From Siminovitchia terrae (lineage in GTDB: Bacteria; Bacillota; Bacilli; Bacillales; Bacillaceae_C): a DNA stretch of 64,000 nucleotides. Each line of letters starts with the position of its first letter. The first letter of the stretch is position 1. The notes below the pieces were generated by a model, which did not search any database, was not told the origin of the DNA, and saw nothing but the letters and a program-made list of their open reading frames with translations. Position numbers and translations under genes: made by a program. Below, one piece after another: positions 29,914 through 39,002 of the stretch. The stretch covers positions 88,555 to 152,554 of the forward strand of contig NZ_QYTW02000002.1 in the NCBI RefSeq assembly GCF_003605405.2, written 5' to 3'.

Positions 29914-30477
29914 ATGAAAGATCGGATTATGCAGGCTTTTGTTGATGAGGTAAAAGATAAAGGAATTAAATTTACGATGGATGATTTAGCAGGGCGATTG
30001 GGCATAAGCAAACGCACTTTATATGAGCATTTTTCTTCCAAAATCGAAATTCTTGACGCTATTATAGAATTAACGATCACAGAATTTGATGAAAAAACGG
30101 ATGCCATTATTCAAGACAAAAGTTTAACGCTTTTAGAAAAAATAAAAGCTGCCATTATGGTTGTTCCAAAATATGATGAGTTTTATGATTTGCAGATTCT
30201 GGAACAAATGAAGAAGTATTATCCTAAACAGTGGGAAAGAATGAATCATTCACTGGAGGAATGGGAAGCTTTAAAAAAGCTGCTTGAACAGGGGATTGAG
30301 GAAGGACTTATTAAAGAGCAAAATGTGGAATTACTCATGCGGTTGGTCATAGATGCTACGAATCTGACATTGGACCAGCGCTTTATTTGGGAAAATAGAA
30401 TAACTGTACAAGAGGCAATGGATGGTATTGTGAATGTATTGTTGTTCGGAATGGTTGAAAAAGATGCCAGGCTTTAG
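29914..30477 (+). CDS. TetR/AcrR-family transcription regulator
   Basis: This is a 187-residue repressor-type regulator. The N-terminal helix-turn-helix is FTMDDLAGRLGISKRTLYEHFSSK (about 20-43). The variable helical C-terminal domain (60-185) would bind the inducer. It precedes an MFS exporter gene by 81 bases on the same strand, so the pair probably forms a drug- or metabolite-responsive efflux unit. Its operator was not identified. Confidence 0.88.
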   Translation: MKDRIMQAFVDEVKDKGIKFTMDDLAGRLGISKRTLYEHFSSKIEILDAIIELTITEFDEKTDAIIQDKSLTLLEKIKAAIMVVPKYDEFYDLQILEQMKKYYPKQWERMNHSLEEWEALKKLLEQGIEEGLIKEQNVELLMRLVIDATNLTLDQRFIWENRITVQEAMDGIVNVLLFGMVEKDARL

Positions 30478-30558
30478 CTATAAGCTTGGTGGTCAATTAT
30501 ATTTTTTAATAAAACTAATAAAACCAAAATAGTTTTTGTGTTTTTATAGAGGTGCGAT

Positions 30559-31785
30559 ATGAATTTTATTAAGCAGATGAGCACGAAAAAAAGACTAGGA
30601 TTAATGTTTGCCACTGCAATCTTGTTTTTAGACATGCTGCTATACAGCGTTATTATACCGCTGACTCCTTACTATGAAGAGAACTTCAACGCTTCACCAA
30701 CTCTGATTGGTGTTTTGTTCAGCAGCTATTCCATTACTTTATTGATTTTTACCACATATTTTGGAAAATTAACAGATCGAATTGGAAGAAAAAAACCGAT
30801 TGTGATCGGATTGATTGGATTAACACTTTCGACTATCGTATTTGCTCATCCGATCAATTTCGAAATGCTTATTATTGCGAGGGGGTTGCAGGGCATTGCT
30901 TCGGCAGCAACTTGGACTGCCTCGCTGGCTCTCCTTGCAGATATGTTTGTCAAAAAGGAGAGGGCGTTTGCCATGGGGATAGCTATGACCAGTATGTCTG
31001 CAGGTACATTGTTAGGGGCTCCGATTGGCGGTTTTCTGATTGAATTTGGTGGATATGCAACCCCATTTTATACGATTTCGGTACTGTTAATCATTGTCAT
31101 GATCTTGGCGGCCATCTACTTACAGGATGAGCAAAGAGCAACTGTTCAGGTCCCAAAGAGGGTTGTGGACCTGTTAAAGCAACGTGAAGTCGTTTGGATC
31201 TTGACCATTATGGTTGTCGGTGAAGGAATATTGACGATGCTAGAACCGATTTTGCCGATTTATTTATCCGGAACATTCACCGGGAATTCATTTTTTATAG
31301 GTCTGATGTTTGGAGTCATTACATTAACTTACGGAATAATGGCTCCTATATCGGGATTTTTAATCAATAAATATACACCGAGCCGGGTTGTGCTGGTTGG
31401 TTTGCTCTTCGCAGGTCTAGTTCTGCCTTTCGTCGTTATTGCAAAATCCACCTTGCAAATGGTTATTGCTTTATTATTATTAGGAGCAAGCATAGGGCTC
31501 GCGGTTTCACCTACGTTAACAATGCTTGGTAATACACAAAAAGAAGGAGAACAAAACTCTTACGGAGCTTTATACAGCTTATTTAATATATTCTTTGCCG
31601 GCGCAGCTATTATCGGTCCCCTGGTGGGAGGAGTGCTGACGGATGTATTCACGTCAAAAGTTACGATTCTGATTGCAAGTGGGGCTGTCATCCTTTCCAC
31701 ATATGGATTGTCTTTAACAAGGAAAAAGAGCATGGGGAACCAGGAGGGTATGCCGGCGATAGAAACTGTTCAAAGGATGGATTGA
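30559..31785 (+). CDS. MFS multidrug-type efflux transporter
   Basis: This is a 408-residue major facilitator protein with 12 membrane segments. Motif A is GKLTDRIGRKKPIVIG (about 73-88), and motif C, typical of drug:H+ antiporters, is SAGTLLGAPIGGFLIEFGG. It resembles DHA1-family exporters. It is cotranscribed with the TetR gene upstream and ends at a strong terminator. The substrate is unknown. Confidence 0.85.
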   Translation: MNFIKQMSTKKRLGLMFATAILFLDMLLYSVIIPLTPYYEENFNASPTLIGVLFSSYSITLLIFTTYFGKLTDRIGRKKPIVIGLIGLTLSTIVFAHPINFEMLIIARGLQGIASAATWTASLALLADMFVKKERAFAMGIAMTSMSAGTLLGAPIGGFLIEFGGYATPFYTISVLLIIVMILAAIYLQDEQRATVQVPKRVVDLLKQREVVWILTIMVVGEGILTMLEPILPIYLSGTFTGNSFFIGLMFGVITLTYGIMAPISGFLINKYTPSRVVLVGLLFAGLVLPFVVIAKSTLQMVIALLLLGASIGLAVSPTLTMLGNTQKEGEQNSYGALYSLFNIFFAGAAIIGPLVGGVLTDVFTSKVTILIASGAVILSTYGLSLTRKKSMGNQEGMPAIETVQRMD

Positions 31786-31846
31786 TGCACAGATTTTGTG
31801 GAGTCAGTGGTGCTGGAACGTAGAATAATGTAATAAAAAATGATTG

Positions 31847-31885
31847 AAAAAACCTTGGCTGAATTGAAACAGTCAAGGTTTTTTT
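31847..31885 (+). terminator. Terminator after the MFS gene
   Basis: AAAAAACCTTG (31847-31857) pairs with CAAGGTTTTTTT (31874-31885). Confidence 0.85.
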
Positions 31886-32155
31886 CTAAATCGCTGCTTT
31901 ACGGAACAGCAAAAAGAGCTAGCCATACTGACAAGAATAAACGGAACAAGACAATGGGAAAGACCAGCAGCTGTTTGGGACGAAACCCAGCGGAAAATGT
32001 CCGGCCAAACATGATAATGATGGAACAGCATGACAACGATACTGCCAGTAAGCAGAATAGTCGGTGATAGAATCAGTAAACCTTTTCGCTAAAAAGCTAC
32101 TAGAGTCACACTTATTAAGGAGGCCGACTCAATCATTCAGATCATAAAGGTAATG
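31886..32155 (-). pseudogene. Remnant of an ABC permease C-terminus, paralogous to 18309-18992
   Basis: Read on the minus strand this gap translates to a sequence that aligns with the last ~85 residues of the intact permease at 18309-18992. VWPDIFRWVSSQTAAGLSH corresponds to AWSHIFRWFLSQTAVELSY, and MLFHHYH to LLHQYQ. The frame is broken by TGA at 32139-32137 and TAG at 32091-32089, has no start, and runs on into the MFS terminator without a stop. No ATPase or GntR remnant is visible beside it. Repeat copy B begins 15 bases away. Confidence 0.75.
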
Positions 32156-32169
32156 TAAATTAAGGAAAT

Positions 32170-32361
32170 TTTAACTTCATTCAGCAGAAGTTTCCCACTT
32201 CTGTAAGTGGTGAGTTGAATGCCTATTGTATCCATTCAGAGGGGTTCAAACCACGGCTGAATAAAGTCAAAGCATCCGGCGGATGCCACAAATTTACAGA
32301 GGAAATTTATCGAGCAGAGCTCAATAAAATCTGGGCGCAAATACGCAAAGGCGCATTTGAT
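32170..32361 (+). repeat. Intergenic structured repeat, copy B (family description)
   Basis: This is a full copy of a ~193-bp repeat family found eight times in the window (18153 half, 32170, 42502, 46794, 54366 reversed, 57151, 59085, 60874). The consensus starts TTTAACTTCATTCAGCAGAA and ends GGCGCATTTGAT. It contains hairpin 1 (CCACTT/AAGTGG), hairpin 2 (ATTCAG-GGGG/CCCC-CTGAAT) and hairpin 3 (TTTATCGAGC/GCTCGATAAA), then a short GCGC-N10-GCGC repeat. There is no ORF of its own and no obvious target duplication. The right end of this copy lies 80 bases before the CtaG-like start. It is somewhat diverged, with several changes in hairpins 2 and 3. Confidence 0.9.
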
Positions 32362-32441
32362 AAATGGTCGAAGTCATAAGTAGGAGAATCCGTAATAAAA
32401 TGAATAGATGCAGGGGTTTTCGAAAAAAGGGGGTGAACACT

Positions 32442-33224
32442 ATGATGGTATTGGGCGGCATGGCTGCCTGGAATACGCCGCTCTTGATCATCCTTGTGTG
32501 CATATCGGTGTGGTATTGTTTCTGGGCAAAAAAACATCCAGACATCAGGTTCAGTCAATTTTATTGGTTTCATGCGGGTATCGGATTGTTCTACTTGTTG
32601 ATTGGCAGCCCATTATATGTTCTCAGTCATCTCACGTTCATTACCCATATGCTGCAAATGAGTATTCTTTATTTTTTTGTACCGCCTCTCCTGCTGCTCG
32701 GGATTCCCGGAAGGTTAGGACAAAAGTGGAAAAAGCGAAACATATCTTCATTTTCAGCCCTCATCATATTCTCAATATTATTCTTTCTGTATCATTTACC
32801 TCAGGTTCTTCCTTTTCTTTATAAAAATCTAGTTATCCACACGAGCTACATACTTTGCCTGTTTGCCTTGTCTTTCCTGATGTGGTTCCCTGTCATTACA
32901 CCTGGTTCTAGTCTGAAGCGATATTCATGGTGGAGCAGTATTTTATTAATGCCGGCCTGTCTATTACTTATATTGAATGGATTACTGGGTGGGCAAGAAA
33001 ATAGCCCATTGTTTAGTCAGTTAATGTTAAAGTTGTGCATCCCTTCCGATCAGTCAGCAGCTTTGCTTCCTTTTCAAATGAATACGAAGGCTGACCAAAT
33101 TCTTGGCGGTCTGTTGATGCTTGCACTTCATAAATTCAGCTTGATGGTAGCAATACGTCTTGGAAGTCAGAGAATGTGCCTGAAAAACCTAAAATTAAAA
33201 CCGTCACTCCATAAGATGGAATGA
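32442..33224 (+). CDS. CtaG-like cytochrome c oxidase assembly membrane protein
   Basis: This is a 260-residue membrane protein of the caa3_CtaG family with seven hydrophobic segments. FHAGIGLFYLLIGSPLYVLS, THMLQMSILYFFVPPLLLLGIP and the distal LGGLLMLALHKF are family typical, including the conserved His residues in membrane segments that suit copper or heme handling. ATG 32442 was chosen because AAGGGGG lies at 32428-32434. Upstream in-frame ATGs at 32364 and 32400 lie close to the repeat end and lack ribosome binding sites. The 3' end of the gene forms half of the shared terminator at 33198-33230. Confidence 0.8.
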   Translation: MMVLGGMAAWNTPLLIILVCISVWYCFWAKKHPDIRFSQFYWFHAGIGLFYLLIGSPLYVLSHLTFITHMLQMSILYFFVPPLLLLGIPGRLGQKWKKRNISSFSALIIFSILFFLYHLPQVLPFLYKNLVIHTSYILCLFALSFLMWFPVITPGSSLKRYSWWSSILLMPACLLLILNGLLGGQENSPLFSQLMLKLCIPSDQSAALLPFQMNTKADQILGGLLMLALHKFSLMVAIRLGSQRMCLKNLKLKPSLHKME

Positions 33225-33230
33225 CGGTTT
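33198..33230. terminator. Bidirectional terminator overlapping the CtaG-like stop codon
   Basis: AAACCGTCA (33198-33206) pairs with TGACGGTTT (33222-33230). The right arm contains the TGA stop of the CtaG-like gene, and the convergent MMPL gene ends at 33238, so one hairpin serves both. Confidence 0.75.
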
Positions 33231-33237
33231 CTTTATG

Positions 33238-35370
33238 CTAAGTAGCTTCTTTCCTTTTGACTATGCGTTTCGGCCAAAAACTCCATTTGCCAAGGAGCAT
33301 CAATATAGCTGGAATGAGAAGCGGACGAACAATAAATGTATCGATCAAAATCCCCAAAGCCATAATGAATCCGAACAACTTTAATTCATAGATAGGCATC
33401 GTCGCCAGGACAAGGAAGGTTGTAGCCAAAATCAATCCTGCAGAACTGATAACACCGCCTGTTCGATCAACGCCTTTTCTGACAGCATCAGCAAACGGCA
33501 TGAAACTGACTTCTTCACGGATCCTTGCGATTAACATGATTGAATAATCCACCCCGAGTGCGATGAGGAACACTAAAGCGTAAAGCGGTATTCGATAGCT
33601 GATGGCATCCAATCCCAAGAAGACTTTAAACAGGAATAGTGAAAGGCCAACCGTTGCTGCGTATGAGAGCAGGATGGTCCCCATCATGTAGACAGGTGCG
33701 ATGATGGAACGAGTTTGCAGACCCAGCATGACGGAGATCAGGACGATCATCAATACCATGACCACAATGGTGTCACGTTTATTGATATCCCTGAGATCAG
33801 TATTTTTTGCACTTTCCCCGGAAACGAACAGCTCAGTATCCGCCAGATCAGCATTTTTTAAAATTTCATCGCTTTTTTCGCGGATAGTTTTAACAGCATC
33901 CAACGCTTCATGTTCATATGGATTTCCCTTGAATAGCAATGAAAGCTTGGCGCTTTTTCCGTCTTCGGAAAATGGGTGGCCTTGCGCAGTCACCTGGTCA
34001 ACGCCTTTGATTTTCTCAAGATCTTTGATGGCCGACTGCAAATCCTGCATTTCAAGCTTATGATCAGATACGAAAAGCAGAGTTCCTGGTGCCAAACTTC
34101 CTTCAGAAAAATCTTTCCCGAGCTGCTCATAGCCGATCCGTGAAGAAAGGTCTTCAGGGAAGGAGGCAATTAAATCATATGACTCTTCTATTTTCGTCAT
34201 ATTCCATGCTGCAAGCGCCAAAAGAAGAACGAGCGGAATTAGAAAGGCAACCGGACGTTTTGTCACCTTGTCGGCAATTTTCCCCCAAATTGTTTTCTTG
34301 TCAGCTTTTTCATCCCCGTACTTTGGAATGACCGGCCAGAAGGCTTTTCTGCCTGTCAATGCGAATAGGGCCGGCAAGAGTGTCAGTCCTGCGATCAGCA
34401 TGAAGGCTGCTGCAATCACAAACGCAGGAGCAAAATTCCGATAAGGCTCGTATAAAGCGAAAAACAAAGTTGCTACCCCAAGGACAATCGTACTTCCACT
34501 GAAAAAGATCGGCTCTTTAACATGGCGCATCGTTTCGCGAATAGCCGCACTTTTATGTTCATGGGTACGGAGTTCCTCGCGATAACGGGAGAATATGAGC
34601 AGCGAATAATCGGTTACCACCGCAAATAAAAGGATGGTCATGATTGAAACAGCCTGGCTGTCAATGGTAAACAATCCCGCCTTCGTAGCCAGCCCGATCA
34701 TTTTATCAACAACCGTGTAAACAATGGCGGCACCAACAAGCGGGATAAGCGTCAACAGTGGCGAACGGTAGATTAATAGCAGCAATACCAAAATTAATCC
34801 GACAGTTGACAGCAATAGGACAATGTCCGCACGGCTGAACAGTTCAACCGCATCTGCTGCGATTCCTGCCGGCCCTGTCCATGATACCTTTACATCATTA
34901 TCCGCGGAAATCTGCATTTTGATTTGATCTACTGCTGCATGTAAATCTTTGCTTTCAAGGTTCTCAGGCAGCGTGATGGGAAGGAAGAATGTCCTCTTAT
35001 TTTCTGAGAGAAACGAATCTCTAACTTCCGGAGGCATGTGAGATAATGGAATTGTTTCGATGTCTCCGTATTTTTTATCCACCTTCAGATCCTCGGCCTG
35101 CTGGGTAAACATCAATATCTCATCATCCGTCAGGCCGCTTTCTTTGGAAAAAACAGCAAACAGCGGCAGTCCATCGTCATCAGGGAAATATTTTTCCAAT
35201 TGGCGGTCGGCGATGATAGATTCGGCATCCGCAGGGAGACCTGCATCTTTATTCGCAGCAACAAAATCCTTGGCCCCGGGTGCAAAGCTTGACAATATGC
35301 CAGCCAAAGCCACCCATATAATAAGCGAAAACCACCAAATGCGATTTCCTTTTAATATTCCTTTAGCCAT
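33238..35370 (-). CDS. MMPL/RND-family membrane transporter (YdfJ-like)
   Basis: This is a 710-residue transporter with 12 membrane segments arranged as two MMPL halves. There is an N-terminal segment, a large extracytoplasmic loop (about 35-165), five segments (170-330), and then a second loop (about 375-520) and six segments. FAVVTDYSLLIFSRYREEL and IALGVDYSIMLIARIREEV are the conserved D-Y proton-relay motifs in the two halves. Such proteins export lipids or hydrophobic compounds in Gram-positives. The ATG at 35370 overlaps the preceding stop (TAATG), so it is cotranslated with the small membrane protein upstream. Confidence 0.88.
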   Translation of the reverse strand: MAKGILKGNRIWWFSLIIWVALAGILSSFAPGAKDFVAANKDAGLPADAESIIADRQLEKYFPDDDGLPLFAVFSKESGLTDDEILMFTQQAEDLKVDKKYGDIETIPLSHMPPEVRDSFLSENKRTFFLPITLPENLESKDLHAAVDQIKMQISADNDVKVSWTGPAGIAADAVELFSRADIVLLLSTVGLILVLLLLIYRSPLLTLIPLVGAAIVYTVVDKMIGLATKAGLFTIDSQAVSIMTILLFAVVTDYSLLIFSRYREELRTHEHKSAAIRETMRHVKEPIFFSGSTIVLGVATLFFALYEPYRNFAPAFVIAAAFMLIAGLTLLPALFALTGRKAFWPVIPKYGDEKADKKTIWGKIADKVTKRPVAFLIPLVLLLALAAWNMTKIEESYDLIASFPEDLSSRIGYEQLGKDFSEGSLAPGTLLFVSDHKLEMQDLQSAIKDLEKIKGVDQVTAQGHPFSEDGKSAKLSLLFKGNPYEHEALDAVKTIREKSDEILKNADLADTELFVSGESAKNTDLRDINKRDTIVVMVLMIVLISVMLGLQTRSIIAPVYMMGTILLSYAATVGLSLFLFKVFLGLDAISYRIPLYALVFLIALGVDYSIMLIARIREEVSFMPFADAVRKGVDRTGGVISSAGLILATTFLVLATMPIYELKLFGFIMALGILIDTFIVRPLLIPAILMLLGKWSFWPKRIVKRKEAT

Positions 35371-35771
35371 TATCGTTTCCCATCTTTCTCAATAAAGAAG
35401 GTCACAAAAATAAATAGGGCGAAGCTAATCAGAAGAATGGACCCGCCGACGATATAGAAAATCAGAGAAAAGGTTTTATTCACACCGAACGGCTGAATGA
35501 ATTGGAACCACATGCCCGCTGTCAAACCGATCGAACCGATGATGGCCGTCCAACCGTGAAATGTGACCAATTTTTTTGCTCGCACTTTGAACATCTTGTA
35601 AAAAGCTCCCCATGCAAACATCGATAACCAGCCTACCAAAAGAATATGCGCGTGAACCGGGCGGAATGCGTAAGATCCCGCCCCCGCCATATGTGAACCC
35701 AAAACTGTTCCAATTAAACCGAAAATCGATGCAATACGAATTAATCGGATACTCCATTTTTCTTGTGACAT
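35370..35771 (-). CDS. Small heme-copper-oxidase subunit I-like membrane protein
   Basis: This is a 133-residue membrane protein with four hydrophobic segments. RPVHAHILLVGWLSMFAWGAFYKMF looks like the region of heme-copper oxidase subunit I or NnrS-type proteins that carries heme-binding histidines. Two His (HAH) and a third His in VTFHGWTAIIG are present. It is far too short for an oxidase and lacks the binuclear-centre motif. ATG 35771 follows AGGAGG. It is cotranscribed with the MMPL gene. The function is unknown; a heme-sensing or electron-transfer role is only a guess. Confidence 0.6.
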   Translation of the reverse strand: MSQEKWSIRLIRIASIFGLIGTVLGSHMAGAGSYAFRPVHAHILLVGWLSMFAWGAFYKMFKVRAKKLVTFHGWTAIIGSIGLTAGMWFQFIQPFGVNKTFSLIFYIVGGSILLISFALFIFVTFFIEKDGKR

Positions 35772-36069
35772 TGTTTATTCCTCCTGTTTTGTTCGTGTTA
35801 TATATGTATCCTAAATCTCGAAAGTGAACTCAACATTAACAGAAGGTTACAAGTTGAGTTTTGCATTTACATGGAAGATACAGAAAGGGCTGTTAAGTCC
35901 CCAATGAAATGGACTTACGTTAAAACATTTATATGTACCTTCTTTTGATTTTTTACAAGGATTTTACCTGGAAAAAGAGAATAGCATAATAGTTCAAATT
36001 GAAGTTTTAATCTTAATCAAACTTTAACACTTCAATCCTATAATGAAACTGAAAAGGAGGGAGTAATCG
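35772..36069. other. 298-bp divergent intergenic region, promoters not assigned
   Basis: This region separates the small oxidase-like gene from ccdA. It is AT-rich and contains repeated TTAATC/TTTAAC-like hexamers around 36010-36035, a spacing that can suit an OmpR-type response regulator, and TATAAT near 36041 without a convincing -35. No ORF was found. Confidence 0.3.
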
Positions 36070-36780
36070 ATGAATGATGTCGGGGTCTTTTTTGCACTTG
36101 CGGGGGGCGTATTATCTTTTTTCTCCCCATGTGTATTTCCTCTATTGCCTGCCTATATCACCCATTTAACAGGTGGGAAAATTGAAAATGCTAAATTGCA
36201 AGTAAGCCGAACTAAACTTTATACCCGTTCAATTGGATTCATCATTGGCTTTAGCCTTATTTTTATTGCGCTCGGAGCCTCGGCAAGTTTTATCGGGAAG
36301 GTGCTGGCGAATTATCGAATCATTATTATGCAGATTGCCGGCTTGCTTATTATCGTTTTTGGCTTGCAGATGGCAGGCTTATTGAAGTTTAAATTCTTAA
36401 TGAGGGAAAAACGAATTGAAGCTGAACACGGATCAAAAAGTGTCTTGAGTTCCATATTATTGGGAATGGCGTTTGCGGCAGGCTGGTCCCCTTGCGTCGG
36501 ACTTGCTCTTTCCTCCATACTATTATTGGCGGGTTCATCAGAAACGCTAAGCCAGGGGGTTTTTCTATTAGGCGCCTATTCTCTTGGAATGGCGATCCCA
36601 TTTTTTATCATTTCCATTATCATTTCTTATTCCCTTAAGGCAATGAGAAAAATCAACAGATTCTTGCCGAGGCTGGCATTTGTAAATGGGATGATCATGG
36701 TTATGCTTGGGTTCTTGGTCTTGAGCGGACAAATGCAGAAAATCAGCGCCTGGTTGGCATCATATAGTCTATTCTTTTGA
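36070..36780 (+). CDS. ccdA: CcdA-type thiol-disulfide electron carrier
   Basis: This is a 236-residue membrane protein with six segments that passes reducing equivalents from cytoplasmic thioredoxin across the membrane. The two redox cysteines are visible: C21 in FFSPCVFPLLPAY and C142 in GWSPCVGLALSS, each preceded by Pro as in the DsbD/CcdA family. ATG 36070 follows AAAGGAGGGAG. In this operon its likely outlet is the TlpA/ResA-like thioredoxin at 39615. A two-component system is encoded immediately after it, 19 bases downstream. Confidence 0.9.
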   Translation: MNDVGVFFALAGGVLSFFSPCVFPLLPAYITHLTGGKIENAKLQVSRTKLYTRSIGFIIGFSLIFIALGASASFIGKVLANYRIIIMQIAGLLIIVFGLQMAGLLKFKFLMREKRIEAEHGSKSVLSSILLGMAFAAGWSPCVGLALSSILLLAGSSETLSQGVFLLGAYSLGMAIPFFIISIIISYSLKAMRKINRFLPRLAFVNGMIMVMLGFLVLSGQMQKISAWLASYSLFF

Positions 36781-36799
36781 TAAGAAGGAGGAAGCGGGC

Positions 36800-37498
36800 T
36801 TGCTTCAAGAAAACTTAATTGGAAAATCGGTTTTGGTTGTAGAAGATGACCCCAAGATACGTAATCTTGTAAAAATTTATTTGAACCGGGATGGGTATGA
36901 AGTGATTGAAGCGGTGAACGGCCTAGAGGCAAAGGAAAAAATAGAAGAGATGGATCCATGCATTTTAATTCTCGATCTGATGCTTCCCGAGATCAGTGGC
37001 GAAGAGATATGCAGATGGGTTCGGGAGGAATATAAAAGCAGGATGCCGATCATTATGCTGACAGCAAAAGTGTCTGAAAAGGAACGGATCAAAGGTTTCA
37101 AATTGGGTGCCGATGATTATGTGGTCAAGCCTTTCAGCCCTGGAGAATTAATGGTCCGTATTGAAGCAGTGCTTAGAAGGACCGCGAGCCGCTGCGGAAA
37201 GCTGAGTTTTACCGGGTTTACGATTAAGCCGGCAAAAGGGGAGGCGTCAATCGACGGTGAACAGCTTGAATTAACCAACTTTGAGTTTAAGCTTCTTCAT
37301 ATATTCATGCAGCATCCTGGTCAGATTTTATCAAGGGAACAAATCCTTTCCTTTATCTATGAAAATAATGAAAAGGCTGTATCAGACAGAACAATTGATG
37401 TCCATATCAAGAATTTACGTGAAAAAATAAAAACTAAAACACCTAAAGACTATATTCAAACCGTACGGGGAATGGGGTATAAATTTGTGGCTCTATAA
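36800..37498 (+). CDS. OmpR/PhoB-type response regulator
   Basis: This is a 232-residue regulator. The receiver domain has the acidic pocket in VVEDDPKIRN, the phosphorylated Asp in ILILDLMLPEISG, and Lys in YVVKPFSPGEL. The C-terminal winged helix (about 130-230) includes LTNFEFKLLHIFMQHPGQILSREQ. The start is TTG 36800 behind AGGAGG. The last 14 bases overlap the kinase gene. It probably controls this thiol-redox operon, but that is inferred from position only. Confidence 0.9.
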   Translation: MLQENLIGKSVLVVEDDPKIRNLVKIYLNRDGYEVIEAVNGLEAKEKIEEMDPCILILDLMLPEISGEEICRWVREEYKSRMPIIMLTAKVSEKERIKGFKLGADDYVVKPFSPGELMVRIEAVLRRTASRCGKLSFTGFTIKPAKGEASIDGEQLELTNFEFKLLHIFMQHPGQILSREQILSFIYENNEKAVSDRTIDVHIKNLREKIKTKTPKDYIQTVRGMGYKFVAL

Positions 37499-38549
37499 AA
37501 GATTTTCCAACCTTTTATCAAGGCTTATCGCCCTTAATAGTATTGTCATATTGCTCGTTATTCTTATTGCAGGCATATCCGTCAAGGATTATGCTTGTTT
37601 TTTGGTTAATTCGGAACAAGTCACAGGACAGGATCTTGTTGACACCTTGAATGGGTTCCTTTGGAAAGTAGGAATTATTGTTTTTATCGTGGTGGGGATG
37701 TTCCATTATTTTACAGTCAGAAAAATGATGAGTCCCATTAGATCTTTATCAGCGGCGGCGAAATCAGTAAAGGAAGGCAGCGTCCCAACAAAGATTGATA
37801 TAAGGACATCAGGCGAGATGAAGGAATTGATTGAGAATTTCAATTCAATGACAGAAACTCTCTATTTCGTTCAAGAGCAAAGGGAGGAAATGCTTCGTGA
37901 TATTGCACATGAACTTCGTACTCCTTTAACAAATATAAATGGATATTTGGAAGCCTTGGAAAACAGGGTGATAGAAGGGGATTCTGAATTATTCGGTTCA
38001 CTGCTTGAAGAATCCCAGCGTATAACAAGAATTGTCGAACTGATAACAGAATTGAATTCTTGGAATGAAGGGAACTTTTTCTCGGATAAGCAGTTTCGCC
38101 TCTTAATGATAAATGAATTGCTGACCAAAGTGATTACGACTTTCCAATTGAAATTGGAAGACAATTTTACAGAAATTGAAATTCATGTTGATCGAGCAGG
38201 CATTCAGGCGAATCAGGATGGCTTGAAGCAGGCTTTTACAAATATACTTCAAAATATAATTGATTATAATACCGGAAAGAAATTAACTGTGAATGGGTTA
38301 ATTGAAAATGAAACATATACCATTGTTTTGACACATACCGGTCAATTTATTGATCCCGAAAAAAAAGATCTTATCTTTGAACGTTTTTATCGAATGGAAC
38401 AATCAAGAAGTGCAGAAACTGGTGGTGCAGGACTTGGACTTGCCATCACAAAAAGTATTATAGCTTCTCACGGCGGCAAGGTCGGAATCAATACTGATGG
38501 CAACTGTCATACCTTTTGGATTGAGCTTCCTTTGCATTCAAAAATTTAA
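37485..38549 (+). CDS. Sensor histidine kinase with a very short outer loop
   Basis: This is a 354-residue kinase. Two membrane helices (about 13-32 and 59-77) enclose a loop of only ~25 residues containing a single cysteine, C38. A HAMP-like linker follows, then the H-box DIAHELRTPLTNINGYLE, an N-box (FTNILQNIIDYN), and the G-box TGGAGLGLAITKSIIASHGG. The start is TTG 37485 within the end of the response regulator gene. The short loop implies sensing at or in the membrane. Next to CcdA and TlpA, a thiol signal through C38 is an attractive but unproven idea. Confidence 0.88.
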   Translation: MWLYKRFSNLLSRLIALNSIVILLVILIAGISVKDYACFLVNSEQVTGQDLVDTLNGFLWKVGIIVFIVVGMFHYFTVRKMMSPIRSLSAAAKSVKEGSVPTKIDIRTSGEMKELIENFNSMTETLYFVQEQREEMLRDIAHELRTPLTNINGYLEALENRVIEGDSELFGSLLEESQRITRIVELITELNSWNEGNFFSDKQFRLLMINELLTKVITTFQLKLEDNFTEIEIHVDRAGIQANQDGLKQAFTNILQNIIDYNTGKKLTVNGLIENETYTIVLTHTGQFIDPEKKDLIFERFYRMEQSRSAETGGAGLGLAITKSIIASHGGKVGINTDGNCHTFWIELPLHSKI

Positions 38550-38597
38550 TCATTCCTTAACAAATACAAATTATTATTATTTTAGAGGAGTGATGAG

Positions 38598-39002
38598 ATG
38601 GAGTTTACGATTGAAAATGACCATATTAAAGGCGATTTGCGGTTTGGGGAGCTAACTATTTCACCGGATGAAACATACGGTTACCGTCCATACGAGCTTC
38701 TTGTCTCTTCATTAGCTGGATGTAGCGGAAGTTTGCTACGCACCATTTTAACCAAAAGAAGAATTGCATTTGAGAAAATCGAAATGCAGGTCTCCGCTGT
38801 TAGAAATCCCGATTACGCGAATCGAATTGAAAAGCTTTCTTTTTCGGCCCGTGTTTATGCTGAAGAGCCCTTTGCACCGCAGCAAGCAGAAAAGATTGCT
38901 CATTTAGTAGTGAAAAATTGCGGTATGATTCAGTCAGTCATTCAGTCAATTGACATCAAGTTCAGCATTCAATGTATTCATTTGAATGGAAGAAAAAATT
39001 GA
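38598..39002 (+). CDS. OsmC/Ohr-family peroxidase-like protein
   Basis: This is a 134-residue OsmC-fold protein. The two catalytic cysteines are in SSLAGCSGSLLRTIL (about 47) and VVKNCGMIQSV (about 112), the spacing typical of peroxide-reducing OsmC proteins. ATG 38598 follows AGAGGAG. It lies in the thiol-redox operon, in keeping with a role in hydroperoxide removal. Its end overlaps the next gene by 31 bases. Confidence 0.85.
   Translation: MEFTIENDHIKGDLRFGELTISPDETYGYRPYELLVSSLAGCSGSLLRTILTKRRIAFEKIEMQVSAVRNPDYANRIEKLSFSARVYAEEPFAPQQAEKIAHLVVKNCGMIQSVIQSIDIKFSIQCIHLNGRKN

Noticed and set aside
31840-32067. 75-codon plus-strand ORF after the MFS gene
   Set aside because: It overlaps the MFS terminator and is antisense to the permease pseudogene, which has clear similarity to an intact paralogue.
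32408-32824. 138-codon plus-strand ORF at the CtaG-like gene
   Set aside because: It lies in a different frame of the CtaG-like gene, which has the membrane topology and family motifs.
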